NCBI GenBank assembly: GCA_033344775.1
Contig: JAWPMT010000007.1
Location: 310,001 to 374,000 of the forward strand
Direction: 5' to 3'
Source: Cytophagales bacterium
GTDB taxonomy: Bacteria; Bacteroidota; Bacteroidia; Cytophagales; Cyclobacteriaceae
DNA: 64,000 nucleotides
Part shown: in pieces, positions 54,561 through 63,850 of the stretch
Layout of the letters: each line of letters begins with the position of its first letter
Numbering within the stretch: the stretch's first letter is position 1
The notes under the pieces: generated by a model
What the model saw: only the letters and a program-made list of their open reading frames with translations
Told to the model about the DNA's origin: nothing
Database searches by the model: none
Made by a program: the position numbers and the translations under genes

Positions 54561-55625
54561 ATGAGGACGAGACCTTTTATGCTTTTGTTTTGGTGTTTGG
54601 TGACAACTCATGCGGTTTGGGCACAGCTGACGGTTCAGGGACAGGTTGTTGATGCTGAAACTCAGGAGCCTATCGAGGGGGTCTCGGTGTTTTTGAACAA
54701 CACCAGCTATCATGCGGTAACGGATTCCATCGGAGCTTTTACCATCATTGGTATGCAGGGGGCTCACCAGTTGATTGCTTACAAGGATGATTATAAGCGT
54801 TCAATTACTTCGATCAATCGGTCAACTAAAGCTCGAGTTGAGCTGAAGCGACCTTTTAAGCCTGAACAAACAAAAGAAAGTCAAGATGCGCCCAATCCTT
54901 ATACAGCCCTACAACTCGAGGAATTTCTCAACACGTTTAAGCTGGATTTTTTGGGTCGCAGCAGGAATGCAGAGAACTGTGAAATCCTCAATCCGGAGGT
55001 ACTGACCTTTAATTTGGCCGGAGGAAATACCTTGAGGGTAACTGCTTCAGTACCTATTGTGATTAGGAATAACCGTTTAGGGTATGACTTGACGTACCAC
55101 CTGAAATCCTATGTCAGAAATCTTAGAACCACTTCTTATGTGGGTCATGTGTTTTATCAAAATACACCTGGTTTGGAATTGAAGCCTAAGCACTTTCAGG
55201 CGAGAGAAAAAGCGTACAATGGTTCAACTGCTCATTTTTTGCGGTCCGTGTTGGCAGGAAAACACAACCGAGAGGGCTACAAACTCCAAACTGCTACAGA
55301 CGTAGGAGGCAACTGGATCTACAAAGAAGTGCCTATTTCCAATCTTGCGGTTTACAATAACGAAGGTGTATATCTATTTGGTGCGGGTAAGTTTCGGATC
55401 ATCTATTTGCCGGAAAGGCGAGAGTATAACTATGTGCGCTGGTTAAAAGCGAATGGCATCAAAGAGTTTGGGCGAGGACAATACACCGACATGGAATTCG
55501 CTGCGCAAAAAGTAAAGATCCTTCCTTCAGGCACAATCGATCCTCCGTTAGGATTGGTGTTTCGCGGTTATATGGGCTGGGAGCAAATGGCAGATGCCTT
55601 GCCGATGAATTATAATCCCCAGTAA
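54561..55625 (+). CDS. Carboxypeptidase-regulatory-like domain envelope protein
   Basis: This 354-residue protein has a signal peptide (MRTRPFMLLFWCLVTTHAVWAQ). A CarboxypepD_reg-like Ig fold follows (about 23-95; VQGQVVDAETQEPIEGVSVF, FTIIGMQGAHQLIAY). A beta-rich C-terminal region of about 240 residues (RVTASVPIVIRNNRLGYDLTYHL, RREYNYVRWLKANGIKEFG) follows, and I do not recognise it. It is too short for a TonB receptor. It is probably periplasmic or surface-bound. The gene is divergent from the permease and convergent with the MFS gene, 4 bases apart. Confidence 0.75.
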   Translation: MRTRPFMLLFWCLVTTHAVWAQLTVQGQVVDAETQEPIEGVSVFLNNTSYHAVTDSIGAFTIIGMQGAHQLIAYKDDYKRSITSINRSTKARVELKRPFKPEQTKESQDAPNPYTALQLEEFLNTFKLDFLGRSRNAENCEILNPEVLTFNLAGGNTLRVTASVPIVIRNNRLGYDLTYHLKSYVRNLRTTSYVGHVFYQNTPGLELKPKHFQAREKAYNGSTAHFLRSVLAGKHNREGYKLQTATDVGGNWIYKEVPISNLAVYNNEGVYLFGAGKFRIIYLPERREYNYVRWLKANGIKEFGRGQYTDMEFAAQKVKILPSGTIDPPLGLVFRGYMGWEQMADALPMNYNPQ

Positions 55626-55629
55626 GTAA

Positions 55630-56841
55630 CTAGAAAGTTTTGCCTTTGAGTGATTTGATGGCAATAACCAGGCTGATGACCGCCAGAATCGTCCCTAGCA
55701 TGAAGGGAGCTCCCGGGAAATAAACGGCTGCATTCGGATCGGTAAATTCATAGAAAATGCTCAACATGACTAACGGTCCAATGATGTTGGTCAGGCTTTG
55801 AAGGCTCGTGATGCCACCTTGCAATTCTCCCTGCTGATTCGCTTCTACCTGTGAGGTCATGATGCCTTGCAGTGATGGTCCCGCGAGTCCGCCCAGGGCA
55901 TAGGGCAGCATGATCGCGTAGACCATCCATCCTTCTGTAGCTAGTCCCATTAACAAGAGCCCCGCAGCATTGAAGGATAGTCCTACAACTACCGCCTTAT
56001 TCTGCCCGAATTTTTGCACGAATTTTCCTACCAGTCCTCCTTGGACGATCGCGATGACAACACCAACAAATCCCAGTGAGAGTCCGATTTCTAAGGGTGA
56101 CCAGCCGAAGTTTTCTCCGGTGAAAAAGGCCCAGGTGCTGTGCGTGGCGTGTTGCCCAATAAAGATGAACACCATCACCACTAATAAACCAGTAAGCAAC
56201 GGGTAGTTTTTCAATTGTACAAGCGTCCCAATAGGGTTGGCTCGTTTCCAGTCGAAAGGGCGGCGGTTTTCTTCGGCAAGTGACTCAGGTACTACAAAGT
56301 AGCCGTAGAGCCAATTGAGGCCTGTGAGTCCTGCTGCTGCGAAGAATGGAATCCTGGTGCCTATTTCTCCTAGCAGTCCACCTACGGCCGGGCCAATGAC
56401 AAAACCTAATCCGAATGCTGCCCCGATCAGTCCAAAGTTTTTAGCACGATCTTCTGGAGAAGAGATATCAGCGATGTATGCGGAGGCAGTTGTATAGCTC
56501 GCGCCACCGATGCCGGAAATAATTCGCGCTATAAACAACCAGGTAATGGTCGGTGCATACGCCAGGAACAAATAATCGATGGCAAAGCCAAATAGGGAGA
56601 TAAGTAACACGGGTCTACGGCCGTATTTATCACTGAGTCCTCCAAGGATAGGACCACAAATAAACTGACAAAAGGCGTACAAGGCAGTTAACCAACGGGC
56701 ATAACCCGCGGCTTCTTGTGTGGTGCCACCAATCAATTCTTCGATTAAGTCAGGCGTGATGGGGATGATCAAACCAAGTCCAAGAACGTCGACAAAGACG
56801 GTAACAAAGATGAATCCAAGTGCAGCTTTTCGTCGCTTCAT
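55630..56841 (-). CDS. TetA-like MFS drug/H+ antiporter
   Basis: This 403-residue protein has 12 predicted membrane helices. It has the MFS loop-2/3 motif GGLSDKYGRRPVLL and a motif-C-like region in helix 5 (GLIGAAFGLGFVIGPAVGG). The N-terminal FVTVFVDVLGLGLIIPITP is typical of the DHA1/TCR-Tet group. It is chromosomal and not linked to a TetR regulator. It may export drugs or metabolites, and tetracycline resistance cannot be inferred. It converges with the preceding gene with only 4 bases between the stops. Confidence 0.92.
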   Translation of the reverse strand: MKRRKAALGFIFVTVFVDVLGLGLIIPITPDLIEELIGGTTQEAAGYARWLTALYAFCQFICGPILGGLSDKYGRRPVLLISLFGFAIDYLFLAYAPTITWLFIARIISGIGGASYTTASAYIADISSPEDRAKNFGLIGAAFGLGFVIGPAVGGLLGEIGTRIPFFAAAGLTGLNWLYGYFVVPESLAEENRRPFDWKRANPIGTLVQLKNYPLLTGLLVVMVFIFIGQHATHSTWAFFTGENFGWSPLEIGLSLGFVGVVIAIVQGGLVGKFVQKFGQNKAVVVGLSFNAAGLLLMGLATEGWMVYAIMLPYALGGLAGPSLQGIMTSQVEANQQGELQGGITSLQSLTNIIGPLVMLSIFYEFTDPNAAVYFPGAPFMLGTILAVISLVIAIKSLKGKTF

Positions 56842-56919
56842 GTGTTGTGGTTGAATATCGACGCGAAGCTACTGGAAATGATCGGATTAGGTGAGAGAAA
56901 AATTTATTTGAAGACTGGC

Positions 56920-56998
56920 CCTGAGCGTCATTGTGAAATTTTTCGACCTATCTTTTTTTAAGGTCGAAAAATGTCCCCGCAATCTCTTAATACTCAGG
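56920..56998. repeat. Compound REP-like hairpin upstream of tldD region
   Basis: The core 56927-56986 has the form GTCATTGTG...CGCAATCTC with an inner stem AATTTTTCGACCT/AGGTCGAAAAATG. An outer CCTGAG/CTCAGG stem lies at 56920-56925 and 56993-56998. Its layout and the inner ATTTTTCG/CGAAAAAT arms are shared with 41256-41333. Confidence 0.7.
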
Positions 56999-57040
56999 TT
57001 CGAGGAAGTTGACATTTAATCAGATCTACTAAATGAATTT

Positions 57041-57067
57041 GAGATTCCCGATCAGGTCGGGAATGAC
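57041..57067 (-). repeat. Short REP-like hairpin
   Basis: On the minus strand this reads GTC, then the stem ATTCCCGA, loop CCTGA, stem TCGGGAAT, and ends CTC. It is a minimal member of the GTC...CTC family. The rest of the 56842-57311 spacer has no gene that I can support. Confidence 0.65.
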
Positions 57068-57311
57068 GGAAATAATGATAGACAACTCGAAGGAATGCCC
57101 CGTCAACCTAGACCCGGTCGTGGGTAAGGCAGTTGGTCTGTGCGGAAGAAGGGACGATCGATGGATGTGAAAAGTTGATGAGTGTCTCCCGGGAAAATTT
57201 ACTATTGGCTTAAAACAGCCGCCGCTCAAATAATTTAAGGTTTGAATTGTGAATAGCAGAGAATAGTTTCATCGGTTCATATCTGATTGTCACACCAAAA
57301 GCCTAGTTACA

Positions 57312-58955
57312 GTGAAGAGAAGAGATTTCATGCAAATGGCTGGATTGGGAGCAGGGGCGATGATGTTGCCTGCTGTACCGATCATGGGAAATCCCATCCA
57401 TGCCGAGGAGTTGCTGAATCCTGGATTGAGCGTCGCTCAAAAGAAGCAACTTGCTGATGTAGCACTGAATACCGCCAAAGGCATGGGAGCTACCTATGCA
57501 GATGCGCGGATTGGACGCTACCTCAACCAATACGTTTTTACCCGAGAAGATAAAGTGCAAAATGTAGTGAATACCGAATCGTTTGGTATCGGTATTCGTG
57601 TAATTGCCAATGGTACCTGGGGATTTTCATCCACCAATGATGTGAGTGCCGAGGGTATCAAAAAAGCCACGGAGCTGGCCATCGGCATTGCACGAGCCAA
57701 TTCGAAAATACAGAAAGAGCCGGTACAACTCGCTCCGGTGCAATCTTACGGAGAAGTTTCCTGGAAAACTCCGATCGTAAGAAACTCGATGGAAGTGCCG
57801 GTTTCTGAAAAAGCCGACCTTTTGCTGACCGCCAATGCCAGGGCCATGGAAAATGGTGCCAATTACATTAATTCGGCCCTTTTTATGGTGAATGAGCAGA
57901 AGTATTTTGCTTCTACCGATGGATCGTACATAGATCAGGATGTGCACCGCATCTGGCCATTTATGAGTGCGACTGCCATTGACCCTAAAGCAGGGAAATT
58001 CAAGACACGTCAGGGACTCTCAGCACCTATGGGACTGGGATACGAATACATGACGCCTGATGCTAATGAAACCATCAAAGGACTTGGAGGGGTAGATCTG
58101 TATCGAAACCGATATGATATGGTAGCAGATGCTACAGCTGCTGCTCAGCAGGCAAAAGAAAAACTGACGGCCAAGTCGGTGGAGCCTGGAAAGTATGACC
58201 TGGTCTTGGATCCCAATCACCTTGGATTGACCATCCACGAGTCTGTAGGCCACCCATTAGAACTGGATCGTGTACTGGGCTATGAGGCAAATTACGCGGG
58301 CACCAGCTTTGCTACGATTGATAAATGGAAAACCAAAGAGTTTCAGTATGGTAGCGATATCGTGAATCTGGTCGCGGACAAAACGCAGGTGGGCTCACTT
58401 GGAGCGGTAGGTTACGATGACGAAGGTGTAAAATGTAAAGAATGGGACCTGGTGAAAAATGGGGTACTGGTGAACTACCAGGCGATCAGAGACCAGGTAC
58501 ACATGATTGACCAGGGCGAATCGCATGGCTGCTGCTACTCACAGAGCTGGAATGATGTGCAGTTCCAGCGGATGCCAAATGTTTCTTTGAAGCCAGGAAC
58601 TGAAAGGTACTCTCCTGAGGACATGCTCAAAGACGTTGAGAAAGGTATCTATATTGTAGGTCGTGGTTCGTATTCCATTGATCAGCAGCGCTACAACTTC
58701 CAGTTTGGAGGTACGCTGTTCTATGAGATCAAGGACGGAAAAATCGCGGGTATGCTGGACGATGTGGCTTACCAAAGTAATACCCAGGAATTTTGGAATT
58801 CTTGTTCGAAGATCTGCGATGAATCTGACTATCGCATGTTCGGTTCGTTCTTTGACGGAAAAGGACAGCCTTCGCAAGTCAGTGCAGTATCTCACGGATC
58901 GTCAACAACACGTTTTGATGGGGTGAATGTGATCAATACAGGAAGAAATATTTGA
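57312..58955 (+). CDS. TldD-like metalloprotease with Tat signal
   Basis: This 547-residue member of the TldD/PmbA family opens with a twin-arginine signal (MKRRDFMQMAGLGAGAMMLP), which supports the GTG start at 57312. The zinc-binding motif is IHESVGHPLELD (HExxxH), and the C-terminal part includes GGTLFYEIKDGKIAG and MFGSFFDGKGQP. TldD is the catalytic subunit that works with a PmbA/TldE partner on peptides. Here the partner is encoded 20 bases downstream. The Tat signal suggests folding in the cytosol and export. Confidence 0.92.
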   Translation: MKRRDFMQMAGLGAGAMMLPAVPIMGNPIHAEELLNPGLSVAQKKQLADVALNTAKGMGATYADARIGRYLNQYVFTREDKVQNVVNTESFGIGIRVIANGTWGFSSTNDVSAEGIKKATELAIGIARANSKIQKEPVQLAPVQSYGEVSWKTPIVRNSMEVPVSEKADLLLTANARAMENGANYINSALFMVNEQKYFASTDGSYIDQDVHRIWPFMSATAIDPKAGKFKTRQGLSAPMGLGYEYMTPDANETIKGLGGVDLYRNRYDMVADATAAAQQAKEKLTAKSVEPGKYDLVLDPNHLGLTIHESVGHPLELDRVLGYEANYAGTSFATIDKWKTKEFQYGSDIVNLVADKTQVGSLGAVGYDDEGVKCKEWDLVKNGVLVNYQAIRDQVHMIDQGESHGCCYSQSWNDVQFQRMPNVSLKPGTERYSPEDMLKDVEKGIYIVGRGSYSIDQQRYNFQFGGTLFYEIKDGKIAGMLDDVAYQSNTQEFWNSCSKICDESDYRMFGSFFDGKGQPSQVSAVSHGSSTTRFDGVNVINTGRNI

Positions 58956-58975
58956 TAACGAATTAAGGAAAGACA

Positions 58976-60292
58976 ATGGCTATTTATACCAAAGAAGATG
59001 CGAGACAAATTCTCGAAAAAGCATTGAGCTACTCTTCGGCTGATACCTGTGAAGTCAACCTGACGGGATCAAATAGTGGCAACATACGATACGCTAGAAA
59101 CACGGTTTCTACAGCGGGTGCGCAATCCAATCAACAGTTAGTAGTTACCTCCAGTTTTGGCCTGCGAGTTGGGACGGCAACCATCGATGAATTCGATGAT
59201 GCGTCTTTACAAAAGGTGGTAAAACGTGCAGAAGAATTGGCAAAACTGTCGCCAGAAAATCCGGAATTCATGGAGCCTATGGGGCCACAGGAATATGGAG
59301 AATCCAGGCAATATTTCCAATCGACAGCAGATATCACACCCGAGTATCGGGCTAAAGTAGCTTCCAGTAGTATTGATCCGGCTAGTGCCAAGGATGTTAC
59401 GGCTGCTGGGTTCTTAGAAGATTCTGCCAATTTTCAGGCGATGCTGAACAGCAATGGCTTGTTCGCCTATGACCAATCATCGAGCGTAGACTTTACGGTA
59501 ACCATGCGTACCAACGATGGTACAGGCTCTGGATGGGTGACACGAGATGTAAATGACGTCAATCAATTTGATGCCGAAGAAGCCTCTGCGATTGCAATAG
59601 ATAAGGCATTGCAAAGTCGTCAGGCCAAAGCCATCGAACCTGGAAAGTACACCGTGATATTGGAACCTGCTGCTTCTGTACAGTTACTGGGAAACATGTT
59701 TGGTGCATTCAATGCCAGAACGGCGGATGAGGGACGAAGCTTTATGTCCAAAGAAGGAGGAGGCACCAAGCTCGGTGAAAAAATTGTAGATGAGCGTGTC
59801 AATCTTTATTCTGATCCGCAAAATTCATTGGTGCCGGGTAGTACCTGGAGTCAAAATGGCCTTCCGGTGAAAAAGATGGATTGGTTGAAAGATGGAGTGG
59901 TCTCTAACCTGTTCTATTCGCGCTATTGGGCGAAGGAAAAAGGAGTTAATCCTGTACCATTCCCATCTAATGGAATCATGGAAGGTGGAGATGCTTCATT
60001 GGAAGACCTGATCAAAGATACGAAGAAAGGGATCGTCGTGACGCGATTGTGGTACATCCGAACGGTGGATCCTCAGACTTTGCTTTACACCGGCTTGACG
60101 CGTGATGGAACGTTTTATGTAGAGAATGGGAAGATCAAACACCCGGTGAAAAACTTCCGTTTCAACGAAAGCCCGATCATCATGCTGAATAACCTGGAGG
60201 AGCTAGGGCAGCAAGTACGGGTAAATGGCAACCTGATCCCTTACATGAAGGTGCGTGACTTTACGTTCACCAGTTTGTCGGATGCGGTATAA
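58976..60292 (+). CDS. PmbA/TldE-like partner protein
   Basis: This 438-residue TldD/PmbA family protein lacks an HExxxH motif, as expected for the TldE-type subunit. Family features are the N-terminal ASADTCEVNLTG-like region (SSADTCEVNLTGSNSGNIRY), the EPGKYTVILEPAA strand, and the C-terminal GIVVTRLWYIRTVDPQTLLY and GTFYVENGKIKHPVKNFRFN. No signal peptide is visible. It probably forms a heteromeric protease with the preceding TldD-like protein. Confidence 0.92.
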   Translation: MAIYTKEDARQILEKALSYSSADTCEVNLTGSNSGNIRYARNTVSTAGAQSNQQLVVTSSFGLRVGTATIDEFDDASLQKVVKRAEELAKLSPENPEFMEPMGPQEYGESRQYFQSTADITPEYRAKVASSSIDPASAKDVTAAGFLEDSANFQAMLNSNGLFAYDQSSSVDFTVTMRTNDGTGSGWVTRDVNDVNQFDAEEASAIAIDKALQSRQAKAIEPGKYTVILEPAASVQLLGNMFGAFNARTADEGRSFMSKEGGGTKLGEKIVDERVNLYSDPQNSLVPGSTWSQNGLPVKKMDWLKDGVVSNLFYSRYWAKEKGVNPVPFPSNGIMEGGDASLEDLIKDTKKGIVVTRLWYIRTVDPQTLLYTGLTRDGTFYVENGKIKHPVKNFRFNESPIIMLNNLEELGQQVRVNGNLIPYMKVRDFTFTSLSDAV

Positions 60293-60314
60293 TTGATAGA
60301 TTTAATGAATATTC

Positions 60315-60347
60315 AAGGCTGTGCTCTTAGGCACGGCCTTTTTCTTT
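60315..60347 (+). terminator. Terminator of the tldD/pmbA operon
   Basis: AAGGCTGTGC (60315-60324) pairs with GCACGGCCTT (60331-60340), a 10-bp stem with one G-U pair and a 6-nt loop. It is followed by TTTCTTT. It ends 6 bases before the DUF4159 start codon. Confidence 0.82.
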
Positions 60348-60353
60348 GAGGTG

Positions 60354-60983
60354 ATGCGCTACGCAAAAGGATCAGAATTCTTCTTTACACGATTGCAATA
60401 CGAGTCTGGGGATTGGGATACCGATCAGCGTATGCCCAGCAATCTCTTGAATTCTTTGATTGAGTACACTACACTTCCGGTGAATACCGTCGAAAATGTA
60501 GTGCCACTGGGTAGTGATGAAGTATTCAATTGCCCTTTTTGTTATATATCCGGTCATAAGTTGGTGCAATTCACCAAAGAAGAGAAAGCCAATTTTAAAC
60601 GGTACGTTGAGAATGGTGGATTCGTTTTTGCGGATGATTGCAACCATGATATTGATGGGCTGTTTGCCAAATCCTTTGAGCAGCAAATGGCGGATATTTT
60701 CGGAGAAACTTCCCTGAAAAAAATTCCCAATGACCATCGCTTGTATCGTTCCTTCTTTGAATTTGATGGTCCGCCTACAACCTCACAGGAACTCAATGGC
60801 TGGGGTGACGACATTGTCCATGATTATTTGAAAGCCATAGAAGTAGATGGCAGAGTGGGCGTTTTGTACAGCAACAAAGATTATGGGTGCGAGTGGGATT
60901 ATGATTTCCGCAACAAGCGCTGGTACAAGATTGACAATACCCGCTTCGCTGTGAATATCGTGATGTACGCGATTACGGCGTAG
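60354..60983 (+). CDS. DUF4159 domain-containing protein
   Basis: From the ATG at 60354 the protein has 209 residues and matches the DUF4159 pattern: FFTRLQYESGDWDTDQRMPSNLL at the N-terminus, VNTVENVVPLGSDEVF, FVENGGFVFADDCNHD-like (YVENGGFVFADDCNHDIDG), and VLYSNKDYGCEWDYDFR near the end. The fold is related to class I glutamine amidotransferase-like domains, and the function is unknown. The upstream GTG at 60321 lies inside the terminator hairpin and was rejected as start. A lipoprotein gene follows 2 bases after the stop. Confidence 0.88.
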   Translation: MRYAKGSEFFFTRLQYESGDWDTDQRMPSNLLNSLIEYTTLPVNTVENVVPLGSDEVFNCPFCYISGHKLVQFTKEEKANFKRYVENGGFVFADDCNHDIDGLFAKSFEQQMADIFGETSLKKIPNDHRLYRSFFEFDGPPTTSQELNGWGDDIVHDYLKAIEVDGRVGVLYSNKDYGCEWDYDFRNKRWYKIDNTRFAVNIVMYAITA

Positions 60984-60985
60984 TA

Positions 60986-61327
60986 ATGTACGCTCGAATA
61001 CTTGGGTCTATTGGATTAATTCTAATCACTTTACTTTTCGTTTCCGAATGTCGTAGTTTGAGAAGCGACCGCCCATTATTCATGGGAGAAACAAAAGACA
61101 TGACGGGATTTGTAACCGCAATTCGCGGAAGTGCAAGGTTTAAGACAGCTGTCGTTGAAATCAGATATGAATACTTCTTTGAGGATAAAAAATACATTGG
61201 AGTAGCTGTTAAACGTGGGCATTTAGCTAAAGCTCAAAAGGGTGATAGTTTGCTGATTGAAGTATCCAGGCTGTTTCCTTCTCGCTCTTATGCGATTGCC
61301 ACTTACCCATTAGTTGAGGAATTCTAA
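60986..61327 (+). CDS. Small unrecognised lipoprotein
   Basis: This 113-residue protein has an N-terminal signal with a lipobox-like VSEC (MYARILGSIGLILITLLFVS then EC). The mature part is beta-rich (TGFVTAIRGSARFKTAVVEI, YFFEDKKYIGVAVKRGHL, GDSLLIEVSRLFPS), suggesting a small barrel or OB-like fold. No family is recognised. It follows the DUF4159 gene with a 2-base gap and is probably in the same operon as the downstream glycosyltransferase. Confidence 0.7.
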   Translation: MYARILGSIGLILITLLFVSECRSLRSDRPLFMGETKDMTGFVTAIRGSARFKTAVVEIRYEYFFEDKKYIGVAVKRGHLAKAQKGDSLLIEVSRLFPSRSYAIATYPLVEEF

Positions 61328-61357
61328 TAATTTCGAGTTTTGGAATCGCAAATCTTA

Positions 61358-62860
61358 ATGAACAAGCTCTTTCTTGCTGAAATAAATTTGAAGAAAGTCA
61401 TTTTATTTCATTTGACGATTTCAGCTCTCAGGTTGCTCTACCTTACCTTGGGACCAACTGACCTTTTCCTCGAAGAAGCACAATATTGGTTATGGTCGAC
61501 TGAATTGGATTGGTCGTATTATTCCAAGCCTCCGTTCGTAGCTTATTTAAACTTTATAAGTACCTCCATTTTTGATCATACTGAGTTGGCGATCAAGTTC
61601 AATGCTGTCGTCATGGGGCTGATCTTTACGCTGTTTGTGTATTTGATTGCAAAAGAATTTTTCAAGGATAATCGCGAGGCGTTTTGGACTTCTCTGTTGG
61701 TCTATGCCATGCCTTTCTTTCACACGACTTTCAATTTTTTCCTGACGGATGCACCACTTTTGACAGCCTGGGCAGGAGCTGTATATTTCTATTTGAAAGC
61801 GATCGTATCCAATCACACGAAACACTGGATTTTGTTAGGAGTTTGCTGTGGCGTAGGGCTCTTGTCAAAATATACGATGGTACTTTTTGCGCCAGTAGTA
61901 TTGATCCATATGCTTTGGTTTCATAGAGGTTACTTGTCTCAAAAAGGCCCATACATCACCTTATTAGTTGCCGCATTTTTCTTATTGCCGGTTTTGATCT
62001 GGAACCTGCAAATGGACTTCATTTCTTTTCGGCATGTGGCTTCCATAGGCAAGTCGGAATTGACCTTTGCTAAGCGACTAACTTTTGTCAGTGAGTATTG
62101 GGGAGGCCAGATCGCCATTGTTTCACCATTTCTCTTTCCATTCTTAGCCATTGCGATTTATCGGGCACTAAGAAGCAAAGACAGCTCTCAGGCATTTCTG
62201 GCTTTAGGCCCAATCTTGGTTTTCCTTTTTTTCTTGATTTATTCCTTTACGAAAAGAGTAGAGGTGAACTGGGCTGTTTTTGCTTACTGTTCGGTACCGA
62301 TTCTTGTGGTACAACAGTTTGGTCAAATGAAAAATAGCAAGCTCGGTTGGCATCTAGCAACCTTGACTTTCAGCTTGTTATTGGTCTTTTCTTACCTGAC
62401 CCCTTACCTGCACCCGCTCGGACTTCATAAAATATGGCCGCCCAAAAAAGATCCCGTGCATCGAGTAGTAGGATGGGATAAATTGGGACAAAGATTGCAG
62501 GAGATCATCGATGAGCAGGTAAGTGATCCTTACTTCCTTTTCAGTGATAGTTATGAAGTCGCCTGTCAGGCTGCTTTCTACACCAGTGACCATTTACGGC
62601 CTTACAACATCAATTTGGGTCGGCGACAAAATCAGCTGGATTTGTGGCCGGGATTGGAATCGATCGAAAATCAGGGCTATACTGGTGTATGGGTGAAGAA
62701 AGGAGAAGGATTGCCTCAAGAAGTGAAAGAAGGCTTTAAAAAGGTGGTTCATCAGGAGACTTTGGACATTGAACTGGGAGGCATCGTAGTAAAAACGTTC
62801 ACCATTGCCGTGCTTGAAGATCTGCAGCACATCGAAGAGCAAGAATCTAATTATTACTAG
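61358..62860 (+). CDS. GT39-type (PMT/ArnT-like) glycosyltransferase
   Basis: This 500-residue membrane enzyme has about ten to twelve helices. The first periplasmic loop carries DLFLEEAQYWLWS and LDWSYYSKPPFVAYL, the acidic and 'YY.kPP' motifs of the dolichyl/undecaprenyl-phosphate mannosyltransferase and ArnT family. The C-terminal periplasmic domain (about 380-500) includes FLFSDSYEVACQAAFYTSDH. It probably transfers a sugar from a polyprenyl-phosphate donor to a lipid or protein in the periplasm. The ATG at 61358 was preferred to a TTG 18 bases upstream. Confidence 0.88.
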   Translation: MNKLFLAEINLKKVILFHLTISALRLLYLTLGPTDLFLEEAQYWLWSTELDWSYYSKPPFVAYLNFISTSIFDHTELAIKFNAVVMGLIFTLFVYLIAKEFFKDNREAFWTSLLVYAMPFFHTTFNFFLTDAPLLTAWAGAVYFYLKAIVSNHTKHWILLGVCCGVGLLSKYTMVLFAPVVLIHMLWFHRGYLSQKGPYITLLVAAFFLLPVLIWNLQMDFISFRHVASIGKSELTFAKRLTFVSEYWGGQIAIVSPFLFPFLAIAIYRALRSKDSSQAFLALGPILVFLFFLIYSFTKRVEVNWAVFAYCSVPILVVQQFGQMKNSKLGWHLATLTFSLLLVFSYLTPYLHPLGLHKIWPPKKDPVHRVVGWDKLGQRLQEIIDEQVSDPYFLFSDSYEVACQAAFYTSDHLRPYNINLGRRQNQLDLWPGLESIENQGYTGVWVKKGEGLPQEVKEGFKKVVHQETLDIELGGIVVKTFTIAVLEDLQHIEEQESNYY

Positions 62861-63847
62861 TTGGAACCAATAGAAGCATTAGCATCGGAAGTCAACGAAC
62901 TGGTCGATAAACTAGGTCAGTTGAAGACTGAGATCCATAAAGTCATTGTCGGTCAGGATCAGGTCATTGATGAATTACTGATCGGTCTCTTGGCCAAAGG
63001 GCATGTCCTGATTGAAGGGATGCCCGGTCTGGCCAAAACCCTCTTGATCAAGACCTTGTCGGAAGTCGTAGACCTTTCTTATAAACGCATCCAGTTTACG
63101 CCGGATTTGATGCCTACCGATATTTTAGGTACGGAGGTCATAGAAGAGGAGGGTGGACATAAAACTTTTGTCTACAAGCAAGGTCCCATTTTTGCCAACA
63201 TGGTCCTGGCGGATGAGATCAACCGAACGCCACCCAAGACCCAGGCCGCGTTGCTGGAGGTCATGCAGGAGTACAAAGTGACCTACGGAGGAAAGGACTA
63301 TCATATGGACCTGCCATTTTTCTTGTTGGCTACTCAAAACCCTATTGAGCAGTCGGGCACTTTTCCATTGCCTGAAGCACAAACAGATCGTTTTTTGCTC
63401 TTCATCAAGATTGGATACCCTACTGAAGAAGAAGAGACTGAAGTCTTGAATAGAACTACCGGTAAAGTCACAGAAAAGCCTAATCCAGTATTGAATGCCA
63501 AGGAGGTCATTCGACTGCAGGAATTGGTAAGAGAAGTAACCATCGATGAGGAGCTCATTTCAGCGGTAAGCAAGTTGGTTAGAAGAAGCCGTCCTGACAT
63601 GTCCTCGGATGATTATATCAAGAATCACGTGGCTTATGGAGCGGGTCCACGAGCAGGGCAGGCGATCATACTCTGTGCCAAAGCCAATGCGCTGTTGGCT
63701 GGCAGATATGCCGTCATTCCTGAAGACCTGAGAAAAGTAGCTTACCCAGCTTTACGGCATAGAATTGCCCTAAACTTTCGGGCTGAATCGGATGGATTGA
63801 CCACTGATCAACTGATTGATCATTTATTGAAAGATTTCAAATACTAA
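62861..63847 (+). CDS. MoxR family AAA+ ATPase
   Basis: This 328-residue protein has Walker A GMPGLAKT, Walker B VLADEINRTPPKTQAAL, sensor-1 ATQNPIEQSGTFPLPEAQTDRF, and a C-terminal lid (RRSRPDMSSDDYIKNHVAYG, GPRAGQAI). MoxR ATPases act as chaperones for vWA-domain proteins and sit in operons with DUF58 genes, as here. A TTG directly after the preceding TAG is the only plausible start before the conserved region (VIVGQDQVIDELLIGLL). Confidence 0.95.
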   Translation: MEPIEALASEVNELVDKLGQLKTEIHKVIVGQDQVIDELLIGLLAKGHVLIEGMPGLAKTLLIKTLSEVVDLSYKRIQFTPDLMPTDILGTEVIEEEGGHKTFVYKQGPIFANMVLADEINRTPPKTQAALLEVMQEYKVTYGGKDYHMDLPFFLLATQNPIEQSGTFPLPEAQTDRFLLFIKIGYPTEEEETEVLNRTTGKVTEKPNPVLNAKEVIRLQELVREVTIDEELISAVSKLVRRSRPDMSSDDYIKNHVAYGAGPRAGQAIILCAKANALLAGRYAVIPEDLRKVAYPALRHRIALNFRAESDGLTTDQLIDHLLKDFKY

Positions 63848-63850
63848 GCT

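Noticed and set aside
57029-57229. 66-codon frame on the minus strand in the tldD spacer
   Set aside because: It runs through a repeat hairpin, has no recognisable composition of a real protein, and has no promoter element.
60321-60353. GTG start for the DUF4159 gene
   Set aside because: The GTG is inside the stem of the preceding operon's terminator; the ATG at 60354 gives the family N-terminus.
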